Under the pieces are notes generated by a model. That model did not search any database, was not told the DNA's origin, and was given only the letters and a program-made list of their open reading frames with translations. A DNA stretch of 64,000 nt, taken from the NCBI GenBank assembly GCA_963922205.1, contig CAWUHX010000317.1, forward strand, positions 62,001 to 126,000, given 5' to 3'. The position numbers were made by a program, and so were the translations under genes. This document shows, piece after piece, positions 32,201 to 43,106 of the stretch; position 1 is the first letter of the stretch; each line of letters begins with the position of its first letter. This DNA is from Romanomermis culicivorax (taxonomy: Eukaryota > Nematoda > Enoplea > Mermithida > Mermithidae).

Positions 32201-34455
32201 TGTCAGTCTGTTTCCTAGGACATCCAATTTCAAATGGATCTGCCTGATTCATTCTTCAAATGGATGCTAGTGGAATTGCACTGGGAGCAGTGTTATGTCG
32301 AGAGAATGACTCAGAACATTGGGTAATAGCCTACAATAGTCCGATATTGCGGGCAGAAGAACAGAAATCGTGCACCACTGAAAGAGAATGCTTAGCTGTG
32401 GTCTACGGCCTAAAAATTTATAAACATTATCTTTTGGGTCAAAAGTTCATGATTCAAACTGACCACAAACCATTATTGTCAATGAGGGTCAACACACAGA
32501 CTAATGACAAACTCAAGAGGTGGTACACATTCATTTGTCAGTTCAACCACAAATTGGAGTACATACCTGGCAGGCAAAATGCCATGGCAGATTTTCTTTC
32601 GAGGAAAGAAGAATGGGATGAGGAAAAGGAGAAGTTGCCACCAAAATAGGAACTTATATTCCAGGAAGAGGAATCAAAATCTCCAACTGAAGACGAAATT
32701 ATTAACCAAAACCATAAAGTTTTGGTGAACCAACTTCAGAAGCCCAAAGGAGATGAAGTGGATGGGGCTGTAGGAGTCTTCACTTTTGTGGAGATGGCCA
32801 CAGCTTCAGAGACTTCAACATATTGTTTGGGTGATGAAGCTCAACTTAATCTTTCTCCAGAATTTGATAACTATCAAACCCCTGAGAAATATGAAATTGA
32901 GGCAGTAGTCATGAGACAGATGGCAAAAAACATGCAGCAGGAAGGAATAGAACACCCTTCTGGGCAAGCAAAGCCAGTAGAGAAAGTGAAACGTATTTTT
33001 TAACCAAAGGAGAAGGAGTTTGAGGAAGCCCCTCAAGTTGAGGACTATAGAGCAAAAGGGCTTGTCTCAAATGCATTAATGGCTCAATCACAAGCCAAAG
33101 ATCAAGATTTAAGAGTGATATTCCAGAAACTAGGGTTTAACAGCAACACCAAGTCTCAAAGTAACTTTTATATCAAAGAAGGGGTACTATATAGAAAGAC
33201 TTTTGGTGAGGCAGAGGATCAAGTTGTTGTGCCCTCAGTCCTCAAAAAAGTTGTCCTACATCAGTATCATGGTGCAGTCATGATGATGCACCAAGGGTTC
33301 AAGAGAACCCTTGCTATTATCAATAGGCGATTCTGGCGGCCGAGCATCGAAATGGATGTTTGGAGCTGGATCAGTTTTTGTCCAGTATGTCAAATTGTGA
33401 CTACAGGAAAAGCTATGATACCACTGTTAAATCCAAGTATTCCTAGAGGACTGTTTGACATAGTCTCTGTTGATATTGTGGGAATCTCTCCCATGAGTGA
33501 GAAGAGACGGTATGTGATAGTGTTTCAAGATTATTTTACCAAATGGGTGGAAGCAGAAATGATCCCATATCAATCTGGTGTAACCATTATGGACAGTTTT
33601 TTGAGAAACATTGTGTTCAGGCATGGAATGCCAGTCAAGTTGTTGAGCAATAAAGGTTCATGCTTTACAGCTGATTTGATGATGTCAGTCTGTAAATTGT
33701 TGGAATGTCAGAAAATTTTCACAACTGCCTACTATCCACAAGGAAATGGAAAGGTAGAAGGGTTTAACCAAACCTTGATCAAGCAGTTGCGGAAAGTTGC
33801 TATTGAAGATTGGGATAAGTGGGACAGATATTTGCAATCTGTTGTTTTTGCACATAATTCCACACCTCACACCTCAACAAAGTGCTCACCATTTGCCTTG
33901 TTGAGAGGGCATGAGGCTAATTTTGGCATAAGTATTGGTGTTGCAGTGAATATGGTTCTGCCCATGAACTATGAGGCTTATAAGCATGTGCTAACTGAAA
34001 GTTTAGTAAAAACTTATGAGACTATTTCTGAAAACATCAGAAAGGCTGCAGAGAGCAGTAAAAAGTTTTTTGACTGTAAAGCAAAGGCCCCTGATTATTC
34101 AGTCAATGATTGGGTTTGGCTGAAAGTAGATAAACAGAAAAAACTGGGTCTTATGTGGCAAGGACCATATGTTGTTACTGATAATAGCAGATTATCAGAG
34201 AATGTGCTTGAAATCACACACTGGAGAGAGCCGCTGAAAAAGCAGGTGGTATCTGTAGGCAGAATAGAGCACTTTGGCTACGAGACTGGCAGATGGCTGC
34301 AGTCTAATGACGTGTCATTGATCAAACATGTAGTTTACAGTAGGTTCGAAAATTCAGAAGTATTGACTGTGGTAGCTTGTAGCGCTATATTTTTTGTCTA
34401 TGTGCATGTGTACCCCACCCCCCATATTTTTTTGTACCCCAAATTTTGTGAGTAG
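29271..34455 (+). pseudogene. pol: E3 nucleocapsid, protease, RT, RNase H, integrase
   Basis: The CHHC knuckle (CIYHKNNTHATEDC) is near 29,690, followed by Gly/Arg-rich sequence. The protease near 30,360 reads IYTGVQ, so the catalytic Asp is Tyr. RT carries YIDD near 31,815, RNase H has LQMDASGIALGAVL near 32,260, and the integrase finger lies near 33,250-33,390. In the integrase core FLSDNG has become LLSNKG, losing the second Asp, while KVEGFNQT keeps a Glu. From 29,986 to 34,455 everything is in one frame, broken only by stops at 30,964, 31,408, 31,663, 32,245, 32,647 and 33,001 plus one near 31,180. Frameshifts occur only upstream (29,560-30,000). The integrase C-terminus has a GPYVV module. 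Confidence 0.92.
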
Positions 34456-34771
34456 GTACAAATTGTAATTATTTGTGTTTATTTCATGTATTTATTGCGT
34501 ATTTATCCTAAATTTGTAAATTTATTTTGCTTAATATTTAAATTTTTCAAAAATTTTGGTAAAAAACCTCTCTTGGCATAAAACCCAAAATCTTAAAATG
34601 TTTTCCTGGTCCCCAAATTTCAAATTTTCCTGATTCTGATTAATTTTTCGGAGGAATCAGCTAATTGTAGCACCAAATTCTGTGAATATGTAAAAGAATT
34701 GGAAAACCACAAGGTTTCAGAGTGGAAAGAGACAAAAAGTGGCAAAAGCAGAAAGTTTGTCGATTTTTCAG
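34456..34771 (+). other. E3 pol-ORF3 spacer with splice acceptor
   Basis: AT-rich non-coding sequence ends in GATTTTTCAG at 34,771, matching the E1 and E2 acceptors. No gene is seen. Confidence 0.5.
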
Positions 34772-34957
34772 CTCTCAAAAGATTTTATTATAAGTTCAAA
34801 AATTGATAGCACGGATTTGAAGGAATTTCAAAGCAAAGATCAAGAAATATCAGGACCCCCCAAGGGTCATCAGACAAAGCAATACCTGGTCACAGACCCC
34901 CACATGGCCACCGACAGCCCCAACTGCGGGAAGATTATCGGTTTTTTCTCATCGATG
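34772..34957 (+). pseudogene. E3 ORF3 short 5' exon (186 nt)
   Basis: The exon lies between TTTTTCAG and GATG|GTAAGC. Early residues (SSKIDSTDLKEF) match KIDSAELVEF in E1, and TKQYLVTDP is shared. One small indel near 34,900 separates this from the frame that ends in RFFLID at the donor. There is no ATG in the coding frame upstream of the conserved part. Confidence 0.6.
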
Positions 34958-35655
34958 GTAAGCAATCTAAGTTATCATACTTAGTAATTCTTAAATTCGG
35001 CAAAGCAGGAAGTTATAGCCCATGGGTGTCCAGATGAAGGCCTAGACAATTTCTAAAATTGAGTCGGTACAAATTTCTTCTGTCAAACTTGTAAAGAGTT
35101 GTGTGGCAAAGTTGCCCTTAGCACGGAATTTGGACTCCTTGCAAAACTTTACCATTTTCCTACACACTTAGCAAGTTGAATAAATTTGTCTAAGTGATGG
35201 AGAAGTGGAGTGTAGCAACTTGTCCACTATGGGTAGATAATTTGGAAAATGATCCAAATTGTCAGATTTAATTTTTCTCTCAAAAATCTTTTAAGAATTT
35301 CCTCAAATTGCGTAAAGGGGTAAGTTTTTCTCAAATTTTTCTTGGAAATTCTCAAGGTGTCGATTGGATAAGCTGTTTTGGGCGTTGGATTGAGACGGCT
35401 AGCAGTCGAGTGATGGAGGACACAGGTGGCCTGTGCATGTACTCCCTAGTAAGGTCGAAGTCAGGGCTGCACTTGTGTTTAACTATCTGCCAACACTAAC
35501 CCAATATATATTTGGCACCTTCAAATTGTCCCGTGCTTGCTATTTTCCTATTTGTGCTTACTCTTTGTGGTGAAGGTGAAAGTTTAACCATTGTCTGTCC
35601 AGTTAAAATAAATGTTTTCATAGGAAGTTAGTAATTATTTTTTCTGAATTTCTAG
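34958..35655 (+). other. E3 ORF3 intron (698 nt)
   Basis: GTAAGC at the donor and TTTCTAG at the acceptor, followed by ACTACAATGTTAAAG as in E1. Its sequence aligns with the E1 intron in inverted orientation. Confidence 0.72.
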
Positions 35656-37435
35656 ACTACAATGTTAAAGGTGTTGTTAGAGTCGGGGAGTTAGAATGAT
35701 GGTTTGCAACCAATTTTGGCCAATACCCATGCAAGTTAATGGAGCCGACAATGATAAAATTCGTAAGGTCACTGAGATGATCAAAATGCTGAAAGATAGC
35801 AGGTTTCGAGGTTAGCCCATCATCCGTTTTGATACCAAAAAGGTAACACAGGAATATGTAAGTAAGTTCTTTGTGACTTCTGGGGTTGATAACCCATTAG
35901 GGAAGGAGTTCGCAAGGGTCATTAGCTTTTCAAGAGTGACTGGAGACACTTTCATTGTAGATACTATGGTATTCATGCCAAAGGAATGGATGCCCATTCA
36001 TGAGCTCCTAGATTGGGACATGCTTATCCTTGGATACAACTTGGTTACAGATCTGGTTGCTACTTGGAACGTTAATAGCACTAGTAGAAAGAATCAAAGT
36101 GTTGATTTAATGAAAGAGATTAAGCATAGAGTGATGTCTTGGTATGGCCATTATTAGGATGTAGCCAAGGTAGGAGACCAACTAAATGGAAGGTTTGTGG
36201 CATTGTCCAGAAAATTGGGACTTTGCCCTAAAACTTTTAAGCTGAAGAGGTTGTTTATGGAGTTATATCTGGCAGATATTTATTATTTTCAAATGGATTT
36301 CTGTCAGAGAATGCAACGTCAATGATTCTGTAGGCAAAATTTGACGCAGTTTGAAATCAGGAATTCAGCACTTGACGCGTACTACTCGCTAATGATTTTT
36401 CTAGCATTTTTCCATTACAAGTTAGCCATGGAAGTTGGGGTCAGATTCCAATACTTTTCTCATGATTGGATGAAAGTCAATCAAATCCAGTTGATGGCTT
36501 TTAGATTGTAGAGGTTTTTCAACATGATTCATGGCGAGAACTTCACGCAAACCTTTTGTGGAAGCTGGAAAGTGGAAGAGCCACAATCATCGTGTGTTTA
36601 TCACGTAATAAGGCAGGAAATGTATGCCCATATAGCTGCACAGTTGGATACCTCATTTGGAGGCCATACAGAGTACTGTTTCCCTCATTATGAGGCAAAC
36701 CTGAATAGAGGGAGAGATGTGAGTATCCCCAAGGGGATTCATCCAGACTATACCATCAAGGAGAAAGGTAAGAATGTTGATGGGTATGATATATTGAGTG
36801 AAGATGAAGAGTTCGAAGAAGCTTTGTCGGAAAAGCAGATTAGAGCTCAGATTATGAAAAAAGTAGTGGATATGGTAAATTAAGGAAAAGGGTTTAATAA
36901 GCTTAATGAACCAGTATCCATGGTGTTGTATGAGAACTTTCTGAGGTACAGGAAAGAGACTCAAACTCAACTTCCAGAGATGTCAGAAATTACATCTCTG
37001 GAAGTTGATTACCATGAGTATGAACCAGTCAATATATCGAATGGTAAAGACTCGTGTGTAAGACAACACTGGAGGATGGACATAGCCCCATATTCTGAAA
37101 TATTGGTAGAACACAATTTTAAGAATCTGGAGGCAGCATGTAACAAGTTTCCGTTAACATTTCATTTATTTTGGCCACACAGTAGAGAAGAGTCAGAGGA
37201 GTATCTGACCTCTCTCGGTGACCACAACTATTCAAAGTCTTTCAGTCCAGAAGGTAAGGAGTTACTTTTGAAATTGTTGTGGAGAGGAGACTGGTATGGT
37301 CAGTATTTAGCTTTTAATAGTAGTTTGCCAGTGACCGAAGTGCATACGCCAACTAAGGGTGATGCAATTACTTGCTGGGGAAATCCCTTCAGGTTCATAC
37401 TGATTCGATTTTGGCTGAAAACCAATTTGTGGGAG
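35656..37435 (+). pseudogene. E3 ORF3: DEDDy exonuclease, decayed and 3'-truncated
   Basis: Homologous to E1 ORF3 from DYNVK onward. Exo I is degraded to RFDTKKV near 35,830 (Glu to Lys). Exo II LILGYNLVTDLV near 36,030 and Exo [13 protein letters not shown] near 36,370 are present, with Tyr of Exo III changed to Asn. The TGA at 36,323-36,325 sits at the same codon as the TGA at 2,208-2,210 of E1. Further stops and indels occur (for example near 35,695, 36,155, 36,510 and 36,883). The conserved middle region (36,524-37,430) ends at the truncation. This copy cannot encode an active nuclease. Confidence 0.82.
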
Positions 37436-37461
37436 TTGAAGCTGGTGGAATCAGTTATTTA

Positions 37462-37860
37462 CATAGACGTAATTGGGGGAATGTGCTATAGGGACCCCCC
37501 CCCCCCCATAGAACTGTTTTTAGGGTTTTAGCAGCTCCGAGTGAACTGTGGTTTAGTGGCTCTCTGTTTTATTCATTGTGTATGTGTTGTACACAATGAA
37601 TATTGAGGTTGATGATTTACTTTGTACTGTTTGCATACAACAATAGAAAAGTTTATCGAGAGCGACTAAAAAAAGCATTCTTTAAGACCCCTAAGAACGG
37701 ATCCGGCCACCAATCAGAAATTGTTAGCCATTGGGCGACCCACCACACCAGGATTTGGCTAACCAGTCATAGGGATCCTCATACTATTACTCCTAAAAAT
37801 ACTGAAAAAGGTGGGTTTTTGATGAAAAATAAATGCTTCTAAACTGAAAATAGTGAAAAT
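37462..37860 (+). mobile_element. Degenerate hAT-type MITE, family A (left part)
   Basis: It begins CATAGACGTAATTGGGGG, close to the family A end CATACATGTAATTGGGGG. It keeps the C-tract, a degraded GCCATTGGGCGACCC motif and AATACTGAAAAA, but is interrupted by unrelated sequence at about 37,510-37,700. It has no recognisable right end, and it marks the truncation point of E3. Confidence 0.5.
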
Positions 37861-38213
37861 CAGTACTGTCGGAAAACTCGTTCACACGAAGCACTTACAG
37901 CTTGCTCTAAAATTCATTCTGCCAGTGCAGCAGAAAATCATGAAGATATGAAATTGTACTTGCTTTCCACTTCGATAATTTGGAACATTTCAACTAAAAC
38001 ATGCAGACACACTTAACAATGCTGTGGAAATCAATATGCTATGATTTTATAAAATTTCGACACTGTGACTGGCTCATCGAACAGTTTAAATTGAAGTTTA
38101 AGCCTCCAATCTAACTTTATTGATATTTCATTACAGCCAGGTCTGATCGACAAGTTGTACAATTTGTTGTGTTAAATTTTCGTATCGCAAAGTTACTGTG
38201 AATGTAATTTAGC

Positions 38214-38538
38214 CGACAGAGCATTGCGAAGCGAGATCTGTCATCATTCTGATTGGTCAAAAAATTCATTGATTTTTACAGTTGTTAATGGCAAATTTTC
38301 TGGCTCATGCTTAGACTCAGGCTTAGGCTTAGGCTCAGGTTTACGCTTAGGCTTAAGCTTAGGATTAGGTTTAGCCTTGGTTTAGGCTTAGGCTTAGGCT
38401 TTGGCTTAGGCCTGGGCTTAGGCTTGGACTCACGGCTAGGAGGGAGTAGACGACAACTTTTCGACCAATCAAATTGAAGGTATGAAATTTTTCGACCAAT
38501 CATATTGATGACAGATCTCGCTCCCTAATGCTTTGTCG
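38214..38538. mobile_element. Foldback element with TTAGGC-like core
   Basis: Inverted arms of about 50 bp (38,214-38,266 and 38,488-38,538) share CGACARAGCATT and AGCGAGATCTGTCATCA. Between them lies a degenerate array of TTAGGC hexamers (38,310-38,432), with variants such as TTAGGATTAGG and TTGGGC. No target duplication could be seen. It resembles, in layout but not in arm sequence, the element at 60,589-61,669. Confidence 0.7.
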
Positions 38539-38699
38539 AGACGCCGGAAAAATTCTCGGGTTATTCTAAAACGCTGAAAAATAAATCTCTCCAACAGATA
38601 ATTCGTGAACAAAAGTTTTAAAATCGCAGTCTAGAATGATGTCTTGAATTTTCACCTTCAATAAACGCAAAAGTTCAGATTGCAAACGTTTAAAAAATT

Positions 38700-38960
38700 C
38701 CAATCATCGAGAGAAAAAATTGAGAGAATTAATGGAAAATCTCTATTTTCGGCGACATAATTGACTGTAAGCGATTAGAAAATGAAACGAGCTAACTTGA
38801 TTGATAGAAACTGTTGAGCATTTATTAATAAGTCAAAGTTGATATGCTAACGGCCGCGCCTGATAGAATATAGTTATTATTATACCCATGACCGGCGCGA
38901 AGCGCCCGAAAATTTTGAGATTTTGACCTTTTAAAGTCCACCAGAACGCATCTTTTCGGT
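38700..38960 (+). repeat. Dispersed repeat R, copy 1
   Basis: It shares long stretches with the reverse complement of 44,200-44,400 and of 57,035-57,185 (AATTAATGGAAAATCTC, GATTGATAGAAACTG, ATATGCTAACGG). It includes the palindrome GGCGCGAAGCGCC followed by GAAAATTTTGAGATTTT. No coding potential is seen. Confidence 0.6.
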
Positions 38961-39145
38961 TTAGAGTTCCCCATAATTTTTTCCACAATGAGAACCATAC
39001 CCAAAATTTTTTTCCTCATGTCGAAATTCTTTTCCTCAAAAGACCCCATTTGAGGAAAAAAACGGTGGTGGAAAGGGGTCAAATTTTTTTTCCACTGTGG
39101 AAAAATTTTTTTCCGTCGCAATATCCTCGTTTTTTCACTTTATCG

Positions 39146-39400
39146 CATACCTGTACTTGGGGGAGGGTTGGGGGGGACCCCCCTCCAACTTGGCCAACCC
39201 TGTACCCAAAGTCATTTCCCTCATTTCCCCCCCCCCCCCCCAACCCCCCCCCCCCAGTTTGGAAAAAATTAAAAAAATTTTCAAAAAAGTGTATGTTTTT
39301 TGGCCTTTTTTGGGAAAAATTTCGACTTTTTCCTACCCCACCCCCAAATTTCGGATTTACCCCCCCCCCCCCCCAACTGGTCGGAGGTCTTACAGGTATG
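39146..39400 (+). mobile_element. hAT-type MITE, family B, copy 1 (255 bp)
   Basis: Terminal repeats CATACCTGTA/TACAGGTATG are flanked by a perfect 8-bp duplication CTTTATCG (39,138-39,145 and 39,401-39,408). The interior has long C runs and CCAACTGGTCGGA near the right end. There is no coding sequence. Confidence 0.9.
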
Positions 39401-40227
39401 CTTTATCGCACTGTTTTTTAGCTTTTTCAAGCCTTACAGTGTTTTTAGAGTAGTTGATTCATAAAAATAAAAGAAGAAATTGACGTGCTCGACTTCAAAG
39501 CCTAATCTACTAGCATTGTGGAACAAATTTTCTACCAAACTATTCAAGAGCATGATTGACTTTGAATTACATGAGAAATCGATGGTCAAGTCCTCCATGA
39601 TGACAAGTGAAAGCCCAAAAAAGATGGTAATATTTTGGGTAAATTGACATTCTGGGACTCTGGAAAATCAATTTTCCGAACATTTATTTCAAGAATTGGA
39701 TTCCAATTTTGTGTTCAAAAGTCGTAATTTCTAGAATTTTACTTGAAAAATTTTAAAATCTAATTTATTTGTAAACTCCCATGAACATGGTCGAAAATAT
39801 ATGAGTAAGAAGAGTATAAATTTCCGAAAGATATTTCCATGAAGCTTTTGAATTGATTTTACGTCAGCAAAGAAATAATCGCATCAAAAAGCACTTGACG
39901 TTTTGATCTTTCTCTAAACGAAAAAATGCGAATCTTCCTTAAGTATCGTGAAGATTACCAATTAAAACTTGAGATAATACGTTCAAGATGATGAAAACTA
40001 TAATAGATTAAGTGATAAATTAAGGTAGACATGATAAAAGCTGCGCCTGAGCTTCTTAATAAATAATTATGATTATTAAAGTTATTTTGAGATTTGGAAC
40101 TCCTAAAATGCATCAAAATGCATCTTTTCAATATAAAAACCCCAAATTTTTCTTCCACATTTGTGGAAATACCTCAAAAAATTTTTCCACATTCCAGATT
40201 TTTTTCCACATTATAGTGCAAATGTGG

Positions 40228-40276
40228 AAGAAAACAGTGCCCCCAACCCTCCCCCCCCCCCCCAAGTACAGGTATG
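40228..40276 (-). mobile_element. Family B MITE end, truncated copy
   Basis: Only the C-rich terminal segment ending in CCAAGTACAGGTATG remains. It directly precedes the 8-bp CTAAGACT that also borders the next copy. Confidence 0.65.
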
Positions 40277-40284
40277 CTAAGACT

Positions 40285-40500
40285 CATACCTGTAAGTGGT
40301 CTGACCAGTTGGGGGGGAGTAAATCCGAAATTTGGGGGGAGGGGGTCGAGAAAAAAGTCCAAATTTTTCCCAAAAAAGGCCAAAAAACATACACTTTTTT
40401 GCAAACTTTTTAAATTTTTTCCAAACTGGGAGGAGGTTGGGTTGTGTAATGGTTGGCCAAGTTGGGGGAGTCCCTCCAACCCCACCCAAGTACAAGTATG
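40285..40500 (-). mobile_element. Family B MITE, copy 3 (216 bp)
   Basis: It starts CATACCTGTAAG and ends TACAAGTATG, with CTAAGACT on both sides (40,277-40,284 and 40,501-40,508). Relative to copy 1 it is inverted. Confidence 0.88.
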
Positions 40501-40508
40501 CTAAGACT

Positions 40509-40721
40509 CATACCTGTAAGAGGTCCGACCAGTTGGGTTGTAAATCCGAAATTTGGGGGGAGGGGTCGAAAAAAAGTCTAAATTTTTCCCAAAAAAAGGC
40601 CAAAAAACATATGCTTTTTTGCAAATTTTTTTAATCTTTTCCAAACTGGGAGGGGGTTGGGTTGGGTAATGGTTGGCCAAGTTGGGGGAGTCCCCCCCAA
40701 CCCCACCCAAGTACAGGTATG
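40509..40721 (-). mobile_element. Family B MITE, copy 4 (213 bp)
   Basis: It follows copy 3 after a single CTAAGACT and ends TACAGGTATG followed by CTAAGACA. It is nearly identical to copy 3, so the pair forms a tandem array with one shared 8-bp spacer. Confidence 0.88.
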
Positions 40722-41021
40722 CTAAGACAAGACCTAATCTAGTGTGTTTTTTTGTGCCAAAACATGGTTTTTGGCATAAAAAATTTGGGATGGCACAAAA
40801 AATTTTGAGATGAATTATAATTTTATCTACTCGTAATTGACCCGAACGTGAACTAGTTCTCTTTGAACAGTGTATCAGCATTGTTGCATTAAAGTTTACA
40901 GGCTGTCAATGGATGATGAGTGGAAATAAATGGAAATAAAATAAAAATTGTTTACTCTAGCGCATACTATCGACCTTATAGGTATTAGTGCGCCTGGTGG
41001 CCACCCATCTTATAACGTGTG

Positions 41022-41199
41022 CATACCTGTACTTAACTTGGCCAACCATATACCCAACTCCCCCCCAATTTCGAAAGAATTAAAAAAATTTGCAAAAAAA
41101 TGGTATGTTTTTTGGGAATCATTTCGACTTTTTTTGACCCCCCTCCAAAATTTCGGATTTACCGCCCTCCCCCAACTGGTCGGACCTCTTACAGGTATG
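41022..41199 (+). mobile_element. Family B MITE, copy 5 (178 bp)
   Basis: CATACCTGTA...TACAGGTATG with a perfect 8-bp duplication AACGTGTG (41,014-41,021 and 41,200-41,207). Confidence 0.9.
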
Positions 41200-41269
41200 A
41201 ACGTGTGTAATGCAAAAGATGCAAGAGGTACCTACAATAACCGGTTATGACGCGTAACTTAGGGCAACA

Positions 41270-41430
41270 GTACGAACCCTGGCTCAGGCTTATGCTTAGA
41301 CTGGCTTAAGCAATCAACTCAGGCACAGACAATCGACACAACGTTACCGAATGAAAGGGAAATTTTGGTTCCGTTAGGTTTGGTTGGAGGTTACTGTCGT
41401 CTTAGGTTTAGGCTTAGGCTAGGAGCAGTG
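41270..41430 (+). repeat. Scattered TTAGGC-like hexamers
   Basis: Short runs such as CTTAGGTTTAGGCTTAGGC and GGCTCAGGCTTATGCTTAG flank non-repetitive sequence. They are probably remains of a TTAGGC-cored element like that at 38,214-38,538. Confidence 0.4.
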
Positions 41431-41825
41431 GCACAGTTTTTTTTCCTCAATCGATCATTTTTGAGGAATTTTTTTGGAATTGAGGAAAATTTTTTATACT
41501 TAGGCACCAATTTGAGGAAAAATTTTCTGGTAGTTTTCTGTTCAGAGGTGAGTTTTACGTGTTATAAAATTGAAAATGGTTGTGTTTTAATTATTTATTC
41601 CAATGGGCAGTTAGAAAATGTCATTCTAGCTTATGCTTATAGCTTTTAATTATCAATATATCATGGATAAATGTTTGATCCTGTATTGTTTTTTGAGAAT
41701 TTGACGAAAAGCAAGATTTTTCTCGACTATTTTGTGAAAGTATTTTTGCGATCTTTAAAAAGATTCTGTGATTTTTGTGATAAAAACATTTTGAGTTTAA
41801 GTGGGAATTCTCGCTGATTGAAGAA

Positions 41826-43098
41826 CAGGCTTTTTTTCGTCAAAAATTTACAGGCCAAATGGCTCCTAGACCTAAATTTTTAGGAGCCAAACAGACATTT
41901 TTAGGGGCCATAAATAATCAATGCACACTTTTGATAAAAATTAATGCATGATATAATTCGTATAGTTTGATTGTATTTAATCCAAATTCACTTGTATCAC
42001 AGATAGGGCAAATTTTTTGAATTCGCTTTTAAAACAGAACTCATCAAAAAAGTTTATTTTCAGTCAAAACACGACACATTTATTCATTACGTTTCTTAGC
42101 AAAATCACCAGTTTTATATCACGTTTCTTTAGCCCATATTTTGTAAGCACTTTCGAAATCAAAATTATTACAATTGCTGTGGCATTTCTGCAAACGCATC
42201 AACACGTCCAAATGTTCAGCCTGATTTGATGATCGATGAAATATCTAATTTTGCTGTTTAATTTCTTGATCAAGTAAGACCTTACTGTTGTTCGCAACTG
42301 AGTTTTCGTCTTAAATCTGTTCACTAGAGAAAAACGGCGCTCAATGCCAGCATTTGTTGCATTGAAACACAAAATTATCTCGGACAACACTGACAAATTC
42401 TTGAAAATGTCACGAAATTGTAAACAATGCCACAACGTCACACTCTAATCCTAATCGTTGCATAAACATTGCACCTGTGTAAGATAAGAATTTAGATAAT
42501 TTAGTGTTCACTGATAGCGTTATCATATCATCTATATTATAAATCAATGTATTACTTTCAACAAATCAAATTCCTCGTGAATTGAATCTTGACAAATGCC
42601 GAAGTCAGCGTAGGTTTCGACCAACAAGTTCAAGGCATTCTCTACTTCTTTGTCATTCATATTCTTGAATGATCGATAATCGAAAATTGTTGATGCTTTC
42701 AACAAATCACTCGTTTTTAGTAACTCTTGATTTCACTGTTTGAATCACGTTGTGCGCAAAAGCTTCAAAATGAGTTATACATGTTGAAATAAAAAAATTT
42801 CAGGTACAGTTATAGGTGTTATCAATATTTACCTTGTATTTCATCCAGTGCTCGTTTTTCTTCGAAATCTATCAGTTCTTTTTCCATGTTTAACCTTCCC
42901 CTTGGCATTTTCACTTAATTATAACAAACAACTAAAATTCGGTTACATTTATAATTATAATTATAGCAAACAACTAAAATTTGGTTAAACTTCAGCTGAA
43001 TTTTCCGTTGCCAAATTGGCTCCTTGAAGTAAAATTTTAGGAGCCATTTTTGAACTTTTAGGAGCCCAGGCTCCTAAAATGACTAAAAAAGAAGCCTG
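41826..43098 (-). mobile_element. hAT transposon, internally decayed (1,273 bp)
   Basis: Ends CAGGCTTTTTTTC and GAAGCCTG are inverted and flanked by a perfect 8-bp duplication TTGAAGAA (41,818-41,825 and 43,099-43,106). Subterminal GGAGCC/GGCTCC motifs repeat near both ends (41,858-41,912 and 43,017-43,078). The interior carries transposase remnants on the minus strand. An 8-bp duplication and CAGGC ends are hallmarks of the hAT superfamily. Confidence 0.92.
42199..42665 (-). pseudogene. hAT transposase remnant with C-terminal dimerisation motif
   Basis: The minus-strand stretch NATNAGIERRFSLVNRFKTK resembles the conserved hAT C-terminal block (…ERxFSxxNRIKTxxRxxL). It is followed by RTTVRSYLIKKLNSKI and a stop. 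Upstream, 42,665-42,560 encodes MNDKEVENALNLLVETYADF in another frame. The rest of the transposase is missing, so this copy could only move with help from elsewhere. Confidence 0.7.
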
Positions 43099-43106
43099 TT
43101 GAAGAA

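Larger units (their letters stand above)
27116..37435 (+). mobile_element. Ty3/gypsy-type LTR retrotransposon E3, 3'-truncated (10.3 kb)
   Basis: E3 is a plus-strand copy of the E1 family with 5' LTR, gag, pol, short ORF3 exon, intron and the first part of the exonuclease exon. Homology to E1 stops after WLKTNLWE at about 37,435. The next sequence is a short hAT-type repeat beginning at 37,462, so the rest of ORF3 and the 3' LTR are missing. It is more decayed than E1. Confidence 0.92.

Noticed and set aside
38285..38503. Minus-strand frame of Lys-Pro repeats
   Set aside because: It translates the degenerate TTAGGC core of the foldback element.
39050..41250. Several Pro/Gly-rich frames
   Set aside because: They translate C and G runs of the family B MITEs and change with run length between copies.
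41860..43075. Repeated GGAGCC/GGCTCC motifs as a regulatory cluster
   Set aside because: They are subterminal repeats within the hAT element, confirmed by its ends and 8-bp duplication.
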